A DNA stretch of 64,000 bases from Ampelocalamus luodianensis. Taxonomy: Eukaryota > Streptophyta > Magnoliopsida > Poales > Poaceae. The stretch is taken from positions 21,219,840-21,283,839 of the forward strand of contig CM070628.1 in the NCBI GenBank assembly GCA_036346255.1, in the 5' to 3' direction. A program made the position numbers and the translations under genes. Positions within the stretch are counted from its first letter, which is position 1; each line of letters starts with the position of its first letter. The notes below the pieces were generated by a model. It saw only the letters and a program-made list of their open reading frames with translations. It was not told the DNA's origin and did not search any database. Shown in pieces: positions 34,328 through 46,087 of this stretch.

Positions 34328-36036
34328 GTGCCCTCGGGTTCGCCTTGGTCCCCACATCCCGAAATCCCAAACCAGCCCCAAAGCTCTTGCGCCGTCGCAA
34401 TTTGGGAGTTAGGGCTTTTCGCCGACATTCAGTTCCTCGCCAATTCTTCCACTGCCTCCAGGGACTGCATCACCGGCTTCCTCATCGCCTAAGCTACCTC
34501 GTGCACCCTTTCGTTGCTCCGGGACGCCTCTGGTGGTTGTTCCCGACAATAGCCGACATCGTCCTCCGCTTCGTTGCAAATTCTGGTGATCATCATTGTC
34601 CAACCGAGCCAAACCAAGTGTCATCAGGTTCGCAATAACCTCCCCGACCTATTGCGCACCTCTGCTGCCGGTGAGACACTGCCGCTCGCCGTTGTCATCG
34701 GAGTCCGTAAGGTTCACCGTGGTTGTGACGTCACTAGGTGACGTGGTTGTCCACATGGGACACTATCTCAGCGTCGCCGCCCATGTGTCGTTTCGCTGGC
34801 ACTGGGTCAGCATTGACATGGCGGTTCAGTCCTAACCCCAGATCTAATCGTCCATGGACCCAGTCCTCATAAACCGTATGACTAACTTGTGGGCCCCACA
34901 TGTCAGCCTTAGACCCCTTTTCTTTCGATTTATTTTATTTCCAAAAATCCTCCGCTGATGTCAGCATGCGTCATATTCCATAATTTCCAATAGGAAAATA
35001 ATTTGGGATAATCTGAAAATCTTTTTTAGGGTATTTATTTAGATTAGGTCTTCCAAAGTTCATATCTTTTACATCCGAACTCCGTTTGAGTCCATTCAAA
35101 TTTCTAAATTCATCTAAATTTGAGATCTATTTATTTGAGACTTTTATTAATTTTTGGAGTTTATTTTCTCTCTGTTATTTATTTATTTGATTTATTTGCT
35201 TGGTTACGAGTAGACGTTGATACTTCGGAAAATTTTGAGCAAGGAAGAGTTCACCAAGATCAAGATCAATCCTAGAATTTATTTCAAGGCAGGTCATGGT
35301 CCTTTGATCATATTGAATCTATGATTTCAAAAGTATATTGTTTTATACAATTGCATGCTATCTTTATACAAATGGTTTTGGGATTAGCTATTACCTGTTA
35401 TCATTATGCTTCCGTTGAACATTTGAATACCATGAATTCTTTGTCACCCTAGCATGGATAATTTTAGCTGGGCATACATATTACCAACATGGGTACCGTA
35501 CAGATGCTTAGTTATGTTTAGTTACGAGGGGTTCATTATCGCATGTATCATAATGATTAATCTTGACTTAATGATATATGGAATCGTGGTGGTTAGCCAC
35601 CTTTGTTAAAATTTGTGTACCATGATGGGGTTTGTCATTGGTCTTGGTTAAACAAAAAAATGGTTTTCACTCAGGCGAGTAGGTTGGTGGATTGAGGGTG
35701 TGGGTTTAGCACGTTTGGGTTGTGGAAAGACCGCCTAAGTAACTGGTCAAGGGCTTAATCTTGTGTGCCATTGAAATGGGCCTTAACCGTACAACCACAT
35801 GTCTGGTATGGGATGAACCTGGCTAATTAATTAGCGATATTTTGATTTGGTTCTGTTTGAGTTGTGTTTGGCACAAGAGGGGGGGTCCTGTCTGGTCGGA
35901 AAGACATTTCGTGTTGAAACCTTTGCGAGCAGAACTGGGTCAAAACAAGATTTTGTAAAAGGCCTTGTCACGTGCTCTAGACTGCTTACCTAAGGTAGTG
36001 AGCAGTGGTATCGACAGATGCCAAATAAACTAGAGA

Positions 36037-36120
36037 AGTCGTGTCATGTGGGTAAAGCTGTACAACCTCTACAGTGTGTAAAACTATTTGAATAGCCGTG
36101 TCCGCGGTTATGGACGTGAT
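36037..36120 (+). repeat. Palindromic LTR box, copy 3
   Basis: ATGTGGGTAAAGCTGTACAA, then CTATTTGAATAG at 36084-36095 and GTCCGCGGTTATGGAC at 36100-36115. It is about 700 bp from the LTR 3' end once the chromovirus is removed. Confidence 0.82.
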
Positions 36121-36337
36121 TGGGGATTTCACACGGGAGGTAGAGTTTCTTATAAAATAAGTCGGAGTGTGAATGAGAAGTTCACTTGATGAATATAATG
36201 TTTGTTTGGTGAACGATAATTCACTTGGTGGTTTGTCTTGGGAAGTGGATGGATAGTTCACTGGTTGCTTCAAAAAAATATTTATTTATTTATTATTCTT
36301 TTCAGTTACGCATTTCAATCTATTTATTGTATTTATC

Positions 36338-38693
36338 TGTAGCACCCCAAAAGTATGAGAAAGATTTTCGGGAGATAATTATCAGAATTAATAAAAGGAT
36401 CAAATGAAAAATATTTAATTCTGCAGCTAGCGAGGGGGAAAACCGCGAACATACGCCAACTTGGGCCTGGGCCCGGCCCATAGGTGGCCGGCCAAGGGGG
36501 GGAGGCGCCACTTTTCTCCCCCAACCCTAGCCGCACCCCTCCCCCTCCCTTTGGCCGCCCCCATCTCCTGGCTCTCCCCCTTGTGCCACACCTCCTGGCC
36601 GCCCACCTCCTGGCTCCCTTCCTCCTTGCGCCACCCTCGCCCCCTCGGTGTTCCCTCGCTGCCGGCCTTGGTGCTCCCTGCTGTCGGCCATAGGAGGAGG
36701 AAGAGAGGAAAGAAGAGGAGGTCATCTTTGTGGGGACAATTCTTCTTTTTGCTGCGATTCTACAAGGGTAACATTGTGTGTTCTTCGCTGTTCGATGTGT
36801 ATTAGCTGCAGTTGTTGTAGTTTGGTATATCGAGTTCCGTCAATTGATAGATCGCATTCTGTCCAGTAGTTTGGACGAGGGTTTTCACATCGTCAGAAGC
36901 TGAATCTGGGGACCCAACCTCTTAGAGATAGTTGGGTTACGTCCTTAGCTTTCGGTGGCCGCCAAGTTCACCTAATTCCGACGTGCGGATCAAAAGTTAT
37001 GAATTATTTAGTGAGACTGTTCTGCGAATCAGCCAGTGTTCTGACAGATTTTAGTAATCCAACTAGAATGATCTTTTAAAGGGATAATTAGGGGATCTCA
37101 GTATAACAAAAGTTGTAGGTAATTGTCGTAGCTTTCAGGGAAGGTCCAGAACACGAAATTTTGACAAACGGGCTGAAAGTTATGGTAGTTTTAGTGTACT
37201 GTCCAAAAAACCTGACGTGAAAACGATGTTCTGTTAGGAGACATATTAGGGGCAGTTGATGGCCGAATCAGGAAGGTCCACCAACTAGGCTTAGTTGGGA
37301 AATTTGATAACCTTTCAATGAAGTCCAAGATAACCTGATTTGGACCCATGTACTAAAAGTTAAGAATTTTAGAATACGACTATTTACAGAGGGGTCAGTT
37401 CAGCATTTAGGAAATTGGAGTCAGGGTCACGTTTCAAGCTATTGCTATTTCATGCTTGCTCTTATGGTTTATATGGTCCATTGTTGTTGTCTTAGAAAGC
37501 TTTTAAATGTATTCTTAGGTGGGGGACTGGTCCCGGAGGCGGCACCTACTTCGCATACTCCGTTCTCACACGGTTGAGGCAAGTACCCTATCTAGTAGAG
37601 TATTTATGGATGGTTTGACAGTGCTTGCTAGTAATTGGTATATGATAGCAGTGGTTGATTGATAGTGTGATATGATTGTTTAAGACGATGAATGTGCATG
37701 ATACATAATAGTGATAATGTGATATGATTGTTAAAGATGATGAATGTTTATGATACATGCTATTGATAGTGTGTTATGATGGTTAAAGGTGATGCAAGCT
37801 TATGATGTGAATGGTTATAATTCATGTACAGTACCTATGTTGTTCATGCATATTGCAACACTGTTATTGTACATGTGCACAGTTGGATCATAAATAAAGA
37901 TGCATGGTTGAGATCCCCACATTCATGGAATGTGGGCAATTGAGAAGGGATCCCCATCGCGTAACGATGGGCAAAGATCCCCACACTTGCGGAGTGTGAG
38001 CTTGAGGTCCCCTATACTTGTGGAGTATAGGGCAATTGGTCCCTGTGCTTGCGAGCACAGGCATGGGTTCGCAGCGACGGTTGCTTACCCCGCATTACAT
38101 GTGTAATGCGCAACAGAGTGAAAAGTGAAAGGTTGCATTGCATGCTTGCATTCATGCTTTATGTGATAAAGTTTTCAAGCAAGGAATAGAATTGGATGTT
38201 GATGCTTTAATTATGTAGTAGTGTCTCTTTATGTGGTACTTGCTGAGTCTTTGAACTCACCCTTGCTTTTATTGTGTTTTTAGGCACCGTTGCAAGAACG
38301 TCATGCATGGGGGGAAAGTAGACCTGAACTGGATTCACATACTGTCACTCATGATTCACAGTTGATTAGATTTTGGATTGCCATTCTAATAAATGAGCAA
38401 ACTGTTTAAGTTTGGTTTATGGATAGGATTCTTGCATTGAGTTTTGTAATAATGATGAGTAGCACTCCTTAGACATCTTGATTTATGTTCTAGTTGTTTA
38501 TCATAACTTCGATGGTTAGTGAGGATTTTGGATGAAGAAATTTGGAGTTATGATTCTATTATTATGTTGGAACCTCCAGCTAGCTAATTATACAGGGGAG
38601 GTTCTGCCGAAAATTTGGTAGGATATCATTGGTTTAGGATTGTTTAGCGTAGTTTGGTAGCATTCCAGGCTCATATTGGGCTAGGGTGTTACA
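36338..38693 (+). repeat. Chromovirus left LTR
   Basis: Runs from TGTAGCACCCCAAAAG to GGGTGTTACA. It contains C-rich leader sequence near 36480-36650, a six-hairpin array (37916-38110), a TGAGT/ACTCA hairpin (38244-38259) and a pyrimidine-rich GTGTTTTTAG at about 38282 resembling a splice acceptor. Confidence 0.93.
37916..38110 (+). repeat. Six-hairpin array in the left LTR
   Basis: Six short stem-loops follow each other. HP1 CCCACATTC/GAATGTGGG (37916-37936). HP2 CCCATCG/CGATGGG (37953-37971). HP3 CCCACACT/AGTGTGAG (37980-38000). HP4 CCCTATACT/AGTATAGGG (38010-38032). HP5 CCTGTGCT/AGCACAGG (38042-38061). HP6 CGCATTAC/GTAATGCG (38091-38110). Loops are mostly 3-5 nt. HP1-HP5 share an outer CCC...GGG-like frame, but the inner stem sequences differ. 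Confidence 0.9.
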
Positions 38694-38695
38694 GT

Positions 38696-38707
38696 TGGTA
38701 TCAGAGC
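38696..38707 (+). promoter_or_regulatory. Chromovirus primer binding site
   Basis: TGGTATCAGAGC, two bases after the left LTR, matches the 3' end of initiator tRNA-Met and would prime minus-strand DNA synthesis. Confidence 0.9.
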
Positions 38708-38867
38708 GGGCTGTAGGTCCGTGGTACAGGAAACATTAAAAATTTGACACACTACGCACTGTAGGTGGGTTGGTTTTTTTTCTTTTTGCATTGCATACGC
38801 GCTTCCATTGATCGTATCGTTAATCTTGTATTATTGGTACTAGTTGCTCCTTGTGCTTAATGATTGA

Positions 38868-41800
38868 TTGTTCTTGTTGCGTTGTTTAGAGATGGCAAGG
38901 GGTGGAGGCCGCGGTCGTGGTCGTGGCCGGCAAGGTGCCGGACGAGGCCAGGCAACGCCCCCACCTGAAGCTCAGCACTCTATGGTTGGGGAGGCAAGTC
39001 CTGTAGTATCAGAAGAGGAGGTTACTTCAGCGGTTCAGGGGACTCAGGCTCCACCGGCTGTACCTGTTGCCGCTCCATTGGTGGCCCCCGCAGTGGTACC
39101 CGCGACGGTTACTATGGGGCTGCATCAGTGGAATGCCCTGCGCCTTGACACCTTTGATGGGTTGGGCACACCAGTTGATGCTGCCAACTGGCTGCGTCAT
39201 ATGGAGAGACACTTCGGAGTGCTGGGGATGACTTCTGAGATGAGGGCTCAGTATGTGGCCTTCCAGCTAAAAGGTCAGGCGGACATCTGGTGGGAGGGAG
39301 TCCTGACAGCTAGGACCGTTGCCCACGGCCCAGTTACTTGGGAGTAGTTTGTTGAGCAGTTCCGAAAGAGGTTCTACCCAGCTTCGTTTGTGGAGAGAAT
39401 GGAAGTCACTTTGCATAGTTACAAGCAGGGCAAGATGATAGTGTCGGAATATGAGGCGGGTTTTAACAACCTGATCCGCTTTGTTCCGGCAGTGGCTACA
39501 GATGAGGCAGAGAAGGCCAAGAGGTTTCGCAGGGGGCTCAGACAGGAGTTTCGCCAGGTATTGGGAGCGCTGGAGCTGCGCGACTTTAGCTCCCTGGTAG
39601 AGCAAGCCAGGGGCATGGAGTTAGAAATGCAGCTCGAAGAGGAGGTGCCAGGTGCTGTGACTTCAACTGAGGTAGGTGGCAGCCAAAAGAGGAGCTTTGG
39701 AGGAGTGAATGGGTCATCTCTGAAGCCCGTTCCCAAGAAGTTCAAGGGCTCGCAGAATTCATTCAAATCCAAGTTCACGAAGTCGCGGTCTTCCCTCACC
39801 TCTCGACAGACAGTGAGTGCTCCCATGCTTCGACCGGTTCCAGGGCAAGGCATGAAGTGTTTCAAGTGTGGCAGCGAGCATCGCGCTGCAGAGTGTACCT
39901 GGTCGGGCTCTTGTCGCCATTGTGGTCGGGCGGGCCACAAGGCGATAGTCTGTCGGCGGAATCCAGCCAGTATCATCAAGTGGGAGCCAGTTCAGGCGCC
40001 AGCAGCAGAGCTGGCTGTTTCTTCTCGAGGGTCAGTGCAGGTGTTGGCAGCTACACCTACTCAGTCATGGGGTCAGCCTCAGCCTTATTTCCCGTTTCCT
40101 GGAGGGGTCCCCCCACCGGGGTACTTTTGGCCATCGGTTCCCGCAGCACCGCTTCCAGTTGTGGCGCCTTCAGCACCTCCAGCAGTTGCCGCACCCCCAT
40201 ATCAGGGTGTTGGGGCTCCTACCGCCCTAGTGGCAGTTTCCTATGCCATGCCGACGGCAGAGTCGGCAGGTCATCCCGATGTGGTGACAGGTACACTCTT
40301 AGTGGACTCAGTGGAGGCATTTGTTCTTTTTGATTCGGGAGCTACTTTCTCTTTTACATCATTAGATTTTGCTAGTAGGGCGAATTTGAGTATGCAGCCT
40401 ATAGCTCAGTCAGTTCTAGTTAATTCTCTTGGGGGAATCCTTTCAAGCTCCACAGTCTGTCCGGGTTGTGTGATCTCTTTAGATGGGGAAGAATTTATTG
40501 CTAATCTTATGGTTATGAAGATGGAACCATTTGATGTTATCTTGGGTATGGACTGGTTGCATAGCTACCGTGCTGTCATATCAGGTTTTTGGAAGACAGT
40601 AACCCTGCAAGCACCTTCTGGGCATGAGGTAGTTTTTCAGGGTAGTGCCCCCTCTTACTCCCTTTGTGTGCTGGCTAGCTTGTTCCCTAGTAGTCGACCA
40701 GCGAAAAGTGGATTCCTTTTGTCTCTAGTGGAAAAGCCGAGTATATCTTTGACTGCAGGAAGTATTCTGGTGGTTCGGGAATTTCTGGATGTATTTCCAG
40801 CGGAGTTGCCCGGAATGCCACCGCCTCGTCCAGTGGAGTTCAGAATTGATTTGGTACCAAGTGCTCGACCGGTCTCCATGACACCTTACCATTTGGCCCG
40901 TCCCTTCCAGGAGGAGCTAAAGAAGCAGCTGGATGATTTAAAGGCGAAGGATCTTATTCGCCCTAGTGTGTCTCCATGGGGAGCTCCTGTTCTTTTTACC
41001 AAGAAGAAGGATGGCAGTTGGCGCATGTGTATCGATTACCGTGCTCTCAACCAGCTAACTATCAAGAATAAATATCCTCTGCCTCGCATAGAAGACTTAT
41101 TTGATCAGTTGAGAGGGGCCAAAGTATTCTCAAAGATTGACCTTCAGTCAGGTTATAATCAGATTCCTGTACGAAAGGAGGATATTGAGAAGACGGCGTT
41201 CTCCACAAGGTATAGGTATTTCGAATTCAAAGTTATGTCTTTTGGACTAACCAATGCCCCTGCTGTTTTCATGGAGACAATGAACAGGATGTTACACGAA
41301 TACCTGGATGATTTTGTTGTTGTCTTTATTGATGATATTTTGATCTATTCAAAGACTGAAGCAGATCATGAGCGTCACCTGAGGCTTGTGTTGGAGACGC
41401 TAAGAGAGAACAAGTTTTATGCTAAGTTGAAAAAGTGCGAATTTTGGATGTCAGAAGTGGGATTTTTGGGGCATGTCATCAATGATAAGGGAATATCTGT
41501 CGATCCAAGTAAGATTTCTTCAGTAGTAGAATGGGGAAGGCCGACCAATGTCAAAGAAGTGAGAAGCTTCCTGGGCATGGCGGGATATTATCGACGTTTT
41601 GTGCAGGATTTCTCCATTATTGCCAAGCCCTTGTCCAGACTCACTCAGAAGGATGTGAAGTTTAGATGGGATGATGATTGCGAGCGTAGCTTCCAAACCC
41701 TTAAGGAGAAGCTGGTGACTGCCCCTGTCCTTACTCTTCCTGAGCCGGGGAAGCGATTTATGGTGTACTCTGATGCGTCCCGGGTTGGTTTGGGTTGTGT

Positions 41801-43517
41801 CCTCATGCAGGAGGGGAAAGTGATAGCTTATGCATCAAGGCAGTTGAAGAAGCATGAGCAGAACTATCCAACTCATGACTTAGAATTGGCCGTTGTGGTG
41901 TTTGCCTTGAAGCTCTGGAGGCATTACCTGTACGGTGAGGGTTGCGATGTTTTCACGGATCACAAAAGTCTTAAATACATTTTCACACAGAAGGATCTGA
42001 ATCTAAGACAGCGTAGGTGGCTGGAGCTGATTAAGGATTATGATCTATCTATTCAATACCATCCTGGGAAGGCAAACGTGGTAGCTGATGCTCTTAGTCG
42101 TAAGGCGACGCCCGCTACGTTGGATTATCTTATTGCTGATTTTGACCGTATGGGGATATCTTTTTGCTATGCGGGCACTGCGAGTGCTGAAACACAGTTG
42201 ATCTTAGAGTTAGCCATACCAGAGCGGGTACGGGAAGCACAGTAGGATGATCGTTTATTGCAGAGGGTTCGAAAGCGGCTGGATATGGGCAAGGACGGGG
42301 ACTTCAGTTTGGATGGGTGTGGTGAGTTGCGGTTTAAAGGTCGCCTTTGTGTACCACAGAAAGCGAAGGTTAAGGATGATATTCTGAGGGAGGCACATCG
42401 CACCCCATATACTGTTCATCCGAGCGAGACGAAGATGTACCGTGACCTGAAGCAGAACTTCTGGTGGAAAAGGATGAAGGTGGACATAGCTAATTATGTG
42501 GCCTCTTGTGGTATCTGTCAACAGGTGAAGGCTGAACATAAGCGTCCTGCAGGGTTGTTGCAGCCATTAGAGATCCCACAGTGGCCATGGGATGACATCT
42601 CAATGGACTTCGTAGTTGCATTACCCCGATCACCGAGGGGTAAGGACACAGTGTGGGTGGTAGTGGATCGTCTCAGCAAATCCGCACATTTTATACCAAT
42701 CCGCACGACCAACTCAGCAAGTGACTTGGCCCCTATCTATGTGCGGGAAATTGTGAGATTATATGGTGCGCCGAAGACCATCATTTCCGACAGGGATGCC
42801 AAGTTTGTCTCCAAGTTTTGGGAAAGTTTGCAGAGTGCAGTGGGCACACAGCTCCGTCTCAGTACAGCGTTCCATCCACAGACAGATGGGCAGACGGAAC
42901 GCACTATTCAGACCCTAGAGGATATGTTGCGGACTTGTGTCTTGTCTTGGAAGGGCAGTTGGGAAGATCAGCTGCCGTTAGCAGAATTTGCTTACAACAA
43001 TAGCTACCACTCCAGTGTTAAGGTCGCCCCGTTCGAGGTTCTTTATGGACGCAGGTGCAGGTCACCACTTTGTTGGGAGGTAGTAGGTGAGAAAGCAGTG
43101 TTGGGTCTAGATTGGGTCCAAAGGACGGTTGAACGGGTGGCCTTAGTGAAACATAATCTGTTAGCAGCCCAGAGCAAATAGAAAAGTTATGCAGATGTGA
43201 GGAGAAGGGACTTGAAATTCGAAGTGGGGGATCAAGTGCTCTTGAGAGTATCTCCCACTAAGGGTGTGGAAAGGTTCGGTACCAAAGGGAAGCTTAGCCC
43301 GAGGTACGTTGGACCTTTCACTATCTTGGCACGGATTGGGAAATTGGCGTACCGCTTGGACCTCCCAGAATCAATGTGGGGGGTGCATAATGTATTTCAT
43401 GTATCCATATTGAGGAAGTACCTGCGAGACCCAGAGCATCATGTACCGCTAGAGCCTTTACTCATAGAGCAAGATTTGACCTTTGAGTCAGAGCCAATAC
43501 GGATTCTGGAAAGATAA
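38868..43517 (+). pseudogene. Chromovirus gag-pol polyprotein with four in-frame stops
   Basis: A likely start is ATG 38892 (MARGGGRGRGRGRQ). In order: the capsid region (WWEGVL, then FRKRFYPASFVERMEVTLHS); two zinc knuckles at about 39856-39957 (CFKCGSEHRAAEC, CRHCGRAGHKAIVC); aspartic protease DSGA at about 40332; reverse transcriptase with FIDDIL at about 41325; RNase H (YSDASRVGLGCVLMQEGKV, TDHKSLKYIF). Integrase follows, with its zinc region (CGICQQVKAEHKR) and acidic triad in SMDFV, ISDRDAKF and DGQTER. A GPY/F-type tail ends it (LSPRYVGPFTILARIGKLAY). Stops are TAG at 39345, 42243 and 43179, and TAA at 43515. All pieces are in one frame. Beyond 43517 a chromodomain tail (NKTLKYVKVLWSQDQ) continues, then decays. 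The catalytic motifs look intact; the stops prevent a full polyprotein unless read through. Confidence 0.93.
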
Positions 43518-43656
43518 AAGAGAGTCCTGAGGAACAAAACACTGAAGTATGTTAAGGTCCTTTGGTCACAAGATCAGAAAGAGGCCACAGGACTTGGAGT
43601 CCGCATGCGTGGCGATATCCGGAGTTATTCTCCACAAAGCGTCTTTGTGTTTTAAG
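43518..43656 (+). pseudogene. Chromodomain remnant after the polyprotein stop
   Basis: In the same frame after the TAA at 43515 the sequence reads RVLRNKTLKYVKVLWSQDQ, the core of the Tekay-type integrase chromodomain, which tethers integration to marked chromatin. The following WELE-type segment is disrupted by small indels, and the frame ends in a TAA at about 43656. Confidence 0.75.
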
Positions 43657-43714
43657 TCTATTCGTGATTGTTCCTTGGCATAGCTGGGTTAGAATTCGGG
43701 GACGAATTCTGTGT

Positions 43715-43727
43715 AAGGTGGGTAGAG
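43715..43727 (+). promoter_or_regulatory. Chromovirus polypurine tract
   Basis: AAGGTGGGTAGAG lies immediately before the right LTR start. It follows GAATTCGGGGACGAATTC, a phrase also found before the LTR at 60887 in slightly changed form. It would prime plus-strand DNA synthesis. Confidence 0.75.
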
Positions 43728-46087
43728 TGTAGCACCCCAAAAGTATGAGAAAGAGTTTCGGGAGAGAATTATCAGAATTAATAAAAGAATCAAATGAAAA
43801 ATATTTAATTCCGCAGCTAGCGAGGGGGAAAACCGCGAACATACACCAACTTGGGCCTGGGCCCCGGCCCAAGAGGCCCATAGGTGGCCGGCCAAGGGGG
43901 GGGGAGGTGCCACTTTTCTCCCCAACCCTAGCCGCACCCCTCCCCCTCCCTTTGCCCCCCTCCTGGCTCTCCCCCTTGAACCACACCTCCTGGCCACCCA
44001 CCTCCTAGCTCCCTTCCTCCTTGCGCCACCCTCGCCCCCTCGGTGTTCCCTCGCTGCCGGCCTTGGTGCTCCCTGCTGCCAGCCATAGGAGGAGGAAGAG
44101 AGGCAAGGAGAGGAGGTCATCTTTGTGGGGACAATTCTTCTTTTTGCTGCGATTCTACAAGGGTAACATTGTGTGTTCTTCGCTGTTCGATGTGTATTAG
44201 CTGCAGTTGTTGTAGTTTGGTATATCGAGTTCCGTCAATTGATAGATCACATTCTGTCCAGTAGTTTGTACGAGGGTTTTAACGTCGTTAGAAGCCGAAT
44301 CTAGGGACCCAACCTCTTAGAGATAGTTGGGTTACGTCCTTAGCTTTCGGTGGCCGCCAAGTTCACCTGATTCCGACGTGCGGATCAAAAGTTATGAATT
44401 ATTTAGTGAGACTATTCTGCGAATCAGCCAGTGTTCTGACAGATTTTAGTAATCTGACTAGAGCGATCTTTTAAAGGGATAATTAGGGGATCTCAGTATA
44501 ACAAACGTTGTAGGTAATTGTCATAGCTTTCAGGGAAGGTCAAGAACGCGAAATTTTGACAAATGAACTGAAAGTTATGGTAGTTTTAGTGTACTATCCA
44601 GAAAACCTGACGTGAAAACGATGTTCTATTAGAAGGCATATTAGGGGCAGTTTATGGCCGAATCAGAAAGGCCCACCAACTAGGCTTAGTTGGGGAATTT
44701 GATAACCTTTCAATGAAGTCCAAGATAACCTCATTTGGAACCCTTTACTAAAAGTTACAAATTTTAGAATACGACTGTTTACAGAGGGGTCAGTTCAGCA
44801 TTTAGGAAATTGGAGTCGGGGTCACGTTTCAAGCTATTGCTATTTCATGCTTGCTCTTATGGTTATATGGTCCATTGATGTTGTCTTAGAAAGCTTTTAA
44901 ATGCATTCTTAGGTGGGGGACTAGTCCCGATGGCGGCACCTACTTCGCATCCTCCGTTCTCACGCGGTTGAGGCAAGTACCCTATCTGGTAGAGTATTTA
45001 TGGATGGTTTGACAGTGCTTACTAGTAATTGGTATATGATAGCAGTGGTTGATTGATAGTGTGATAGGATTGTTTAAGACGATGAATGTGCATGATACAT
45101 GCTAGTGATAATGTGATATGATTGTTAAAGATGATGAATGTTAATGATACATGCTATTGATAGTGTGTTATGATGGTTAAAGGTGATGCAAGCTTATGAT
45201 GTGAGTGGTTATAATTCATGTACAGTACCTATGTTGTTCATGCATATTGCAACACTGTTATTGTACATGTGCACAGTTGGAACATACATAAAGATGCATG
45301 GTTGAGATCCCCACATTCATGGAATGTGGGCAATTGAGGAGGGATCCCCATCGCGTAATGATGGGCAAAGATCCCCACACTTGCGGAGTGTGGGCTTGAG
45401 GTCCCCTATACTTGTGGAGTATAGGGCAATTGGTCCCTGTGCTTGCGAGCACAGGCATGGGTTCGCAGCGACGGTTGCTTACCCCGCATTACATGTGTAA
45501 TGCGCAACAGAGTGAAAAGTGAAAGGTTGCATTGCATGCTTGCATTCATGCTTTATGTGATAAAGTTTTCAAGCAAGGAATAGAATTGGATGTTGATGCT
45601 TTAATTATGTAGTAGTGTCTCTTTATGTGGTACTTGTTGAGTCTTTGAACTCACCCTTGCTTTTATTGTGTTTTTAGGCACCGTTGCAAGAACGTCATGC
45701 ATGGGGGGAAAGTAGACCTGAACTGGATTCACATACTGTCACTCATGATTCACAGTTGATTAGATTTTGGATTGCCATTCTAATAAATGAGCAAACTGTT
45801 TAAGTTTGGTTTATGGATAGGATTCTTGCATTGAGTTTTGTAATAATGATGAGTAGCACTCCTTAGACATCTTGATTTATGTTCTAGTTGTTTATCATAA
45901 CTTCGATGGTTAGTGAGGATTTTGGATGAAGAAATTTGGAGTTATGATTCTATTATTATGTTGGAACCTCCAGCTAGCTAATTATACAGGGGAGGTTTTG
46001 CCGAAAATTTGGTAGGATATCCTTGGTTTAGGATTGTTTAGCGTAGTTTGGTAGCATTCCAGACTCATGTTGGGCTGGGGTGTTACA
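43728..46087 (+). repeat. Chromovirus right LTR
   Basis: Colinear with the left LTR. It lacks a short segment in the C-rich leader and has scattered substitutions. It contains the second hairpin array and the same terminal features. Confidence 0.93.
45310..45504 (+). repeat. Six-hairpin array in the right LTR
   Basis: Same 195-nt length and order as the left copy. Stem differences: HP2 has a C to T change that keeps a G-T (G-U in RNA) pair, and HP3 reads AGTGTGGG, restoring full pairing that the left copy (AGTGTGAG) has lost. Confidence 0.9.

Larger units (their letters stand above)
36338..46087 (+). mobile_element. Complete Tekay-like chromovirus (Ty3/gypsy), 9.75 kb
   Basis: LTRs 36338-38693 and 43728-46087 (2356 and 2360 bp) are colinear and differ by a few percent, unevenly (denser near 37200-37320). 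Both begin TGTAGCACCCC and end GGTGTTACA. The primer site is at 38696 and the polypurine tract at 43715-43727. The single long gag-pol frame (38868-43517) has three in-frame TAG codons and a final TAA but no frameshift before the chromodomain tail. Flanking 5-mers are TTATC and TTATT, a near-match target duplication. LTR divergence and few lesions indicate a moderately young insertion inside the solo LTR 33655-46573. Confidence 0.93.

Noticed and set aside
36461..36805. ORFs in the chromovirus LTR leader (also at 43745-44264)
   Set aside because: Proline-rich, not conserved in frame between the two LTRs because of indels; LTR sequence, not a gene.
37916..38110. Possible CRISPR-like array
   Set aside because: The repeated units are hairpins with different stems, there are no constant repeats with unique spacers, and this is a plant retrotransposon LTR.
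39345..39347. Programmed amber readthrough at the gag stop
   Set aside because: The stop lies inside the conserved capsid region rather than at a gag-pol border, and its context does not match known plant readthrough signals.
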